From positions 31,476 to 95,475 of the forward strand of contig UQXC01000002.1 in NCBI GenBank assembly GCA_900544995.1: a stretch of 64,000 bases of DNA, in the 5' to 3' direction. Source of the DNA: an uncultured Collinsella sp. (GTDB lineage: Bacteria > Actinomycetota > Coriobacteriia > Coriobacteriales > Coriobacteriaceae). The translations under genes and the position numbers were made by a program. Numbering within the stretch: position 1 is the first letter of the stretch; each line of letters opens with the position of its first letter. Below are positions 63,927 through 64,000 of this stretch, one piece after another. Under the pieces are notes generated by a model. The model worked only from the letters and a program-made list of their open reading frames with translations, was not told the DNA's origin and did not search any database.

Positions 63927-64000
63927 ATGGGAAAAGCTCCTATCGAAGAGGTTCAGGTTGCGGGCGCCCGCGCGGGGACGCAGGATCATCCCCATGCCCT

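Overview
The window is a gene-dense, roughly 60% GC chromosomal segment with the content and order of a Coriobacteriia genome, most likely Collinsella or a close relative. This taxonomic call is inference from gene content, composition and gene order; no 16S rRNA is present. It carries about 60 protein genes, two tRNA-Arg genes, many Rho-independent terminators, and a family of palindromic repeats with its probable transposase. No rRNA, CRISPR array, prophage or replication origin was seen. LAYOUT. 1-1.2 kb: the 3' end of adhE and an APH-type kinase, both on +. 1.3-9.7 kb (minus): pyrH-frr-uppS-cdsA-dxr-rseP-ispG-proS, an isoprenoid, lipid and translation operon. 9.8-11.5 kb (minus): rpsB-tsf with a good promoter. 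11.7-18.3 kb (minus): rplS-rnhB-yraN-comM-dprA-trmFO-xer. 18.5-22.5 kb (minus): ppdK and its regulator gene ppsR. 22.5-28.1 kb (minus): rpsP-khpA-rimM-trmD-lepB-glyQ-glyS. 28.3-29.5 kb (+): dinB. 29.6-30.7 kb: a REP-associated tyrosine transposase (RAYT) island bordered by REP-like repeats. 30.7-46.4 kb (minus): a long run of growth genes, cyclophilin-TPR-mreBCD-mrdA-rodA-DUF697-two radical-SAM genes-rplU-rpmA and, past an internal terminator, obgE-nadD-yqeK-rsfS. 46.5-50.5 kb (minus): a zinc-ribbon membrane protein and a P-type ATPase. 50.5 kb: tRNA-Arg(CCG). 50.8-59.4 kb (+): a complete aromatic amino-acid cluster, aroF-tyrA-aroB-aroA-aroC-pheA-aroEK-aroQ. 59.5 kb: tRNA-Arg(TCT). 59.6-64 kb: an ABC-2 polysaccharide exporter, a family 2 glycosyltransferase, and a fused rhamnose epimerase/reductase. 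HOW IT WORKS TOGETHER. The window holds the whole route from erythrose-4-phosphate plus PEP to phenylpyruvate and 4-hydroxyphenylpyruvate, the Rod-system core (MreBCD, PBP2, RodA), lipid-carrier and phospholipid steps (UppS, CdsA, Dxr, IspG), and ribosome production and maturation factors. The most interesting signal is a repeat family of roughly 33-nt units that start with GTAG and end with CTAC. Units occur as inverted pairs at 21.5, 29.6 and 56.3 kb and as single units beside the RAYT gene. The paired units covary between arms, and unit ends supply the stop codons of three genes. Other points of note: a probable ATA start for the Xer recombinase, a terminator-type attenuator in the aroF leader, and a large cytoplasmic insert in the RseP-like protease.
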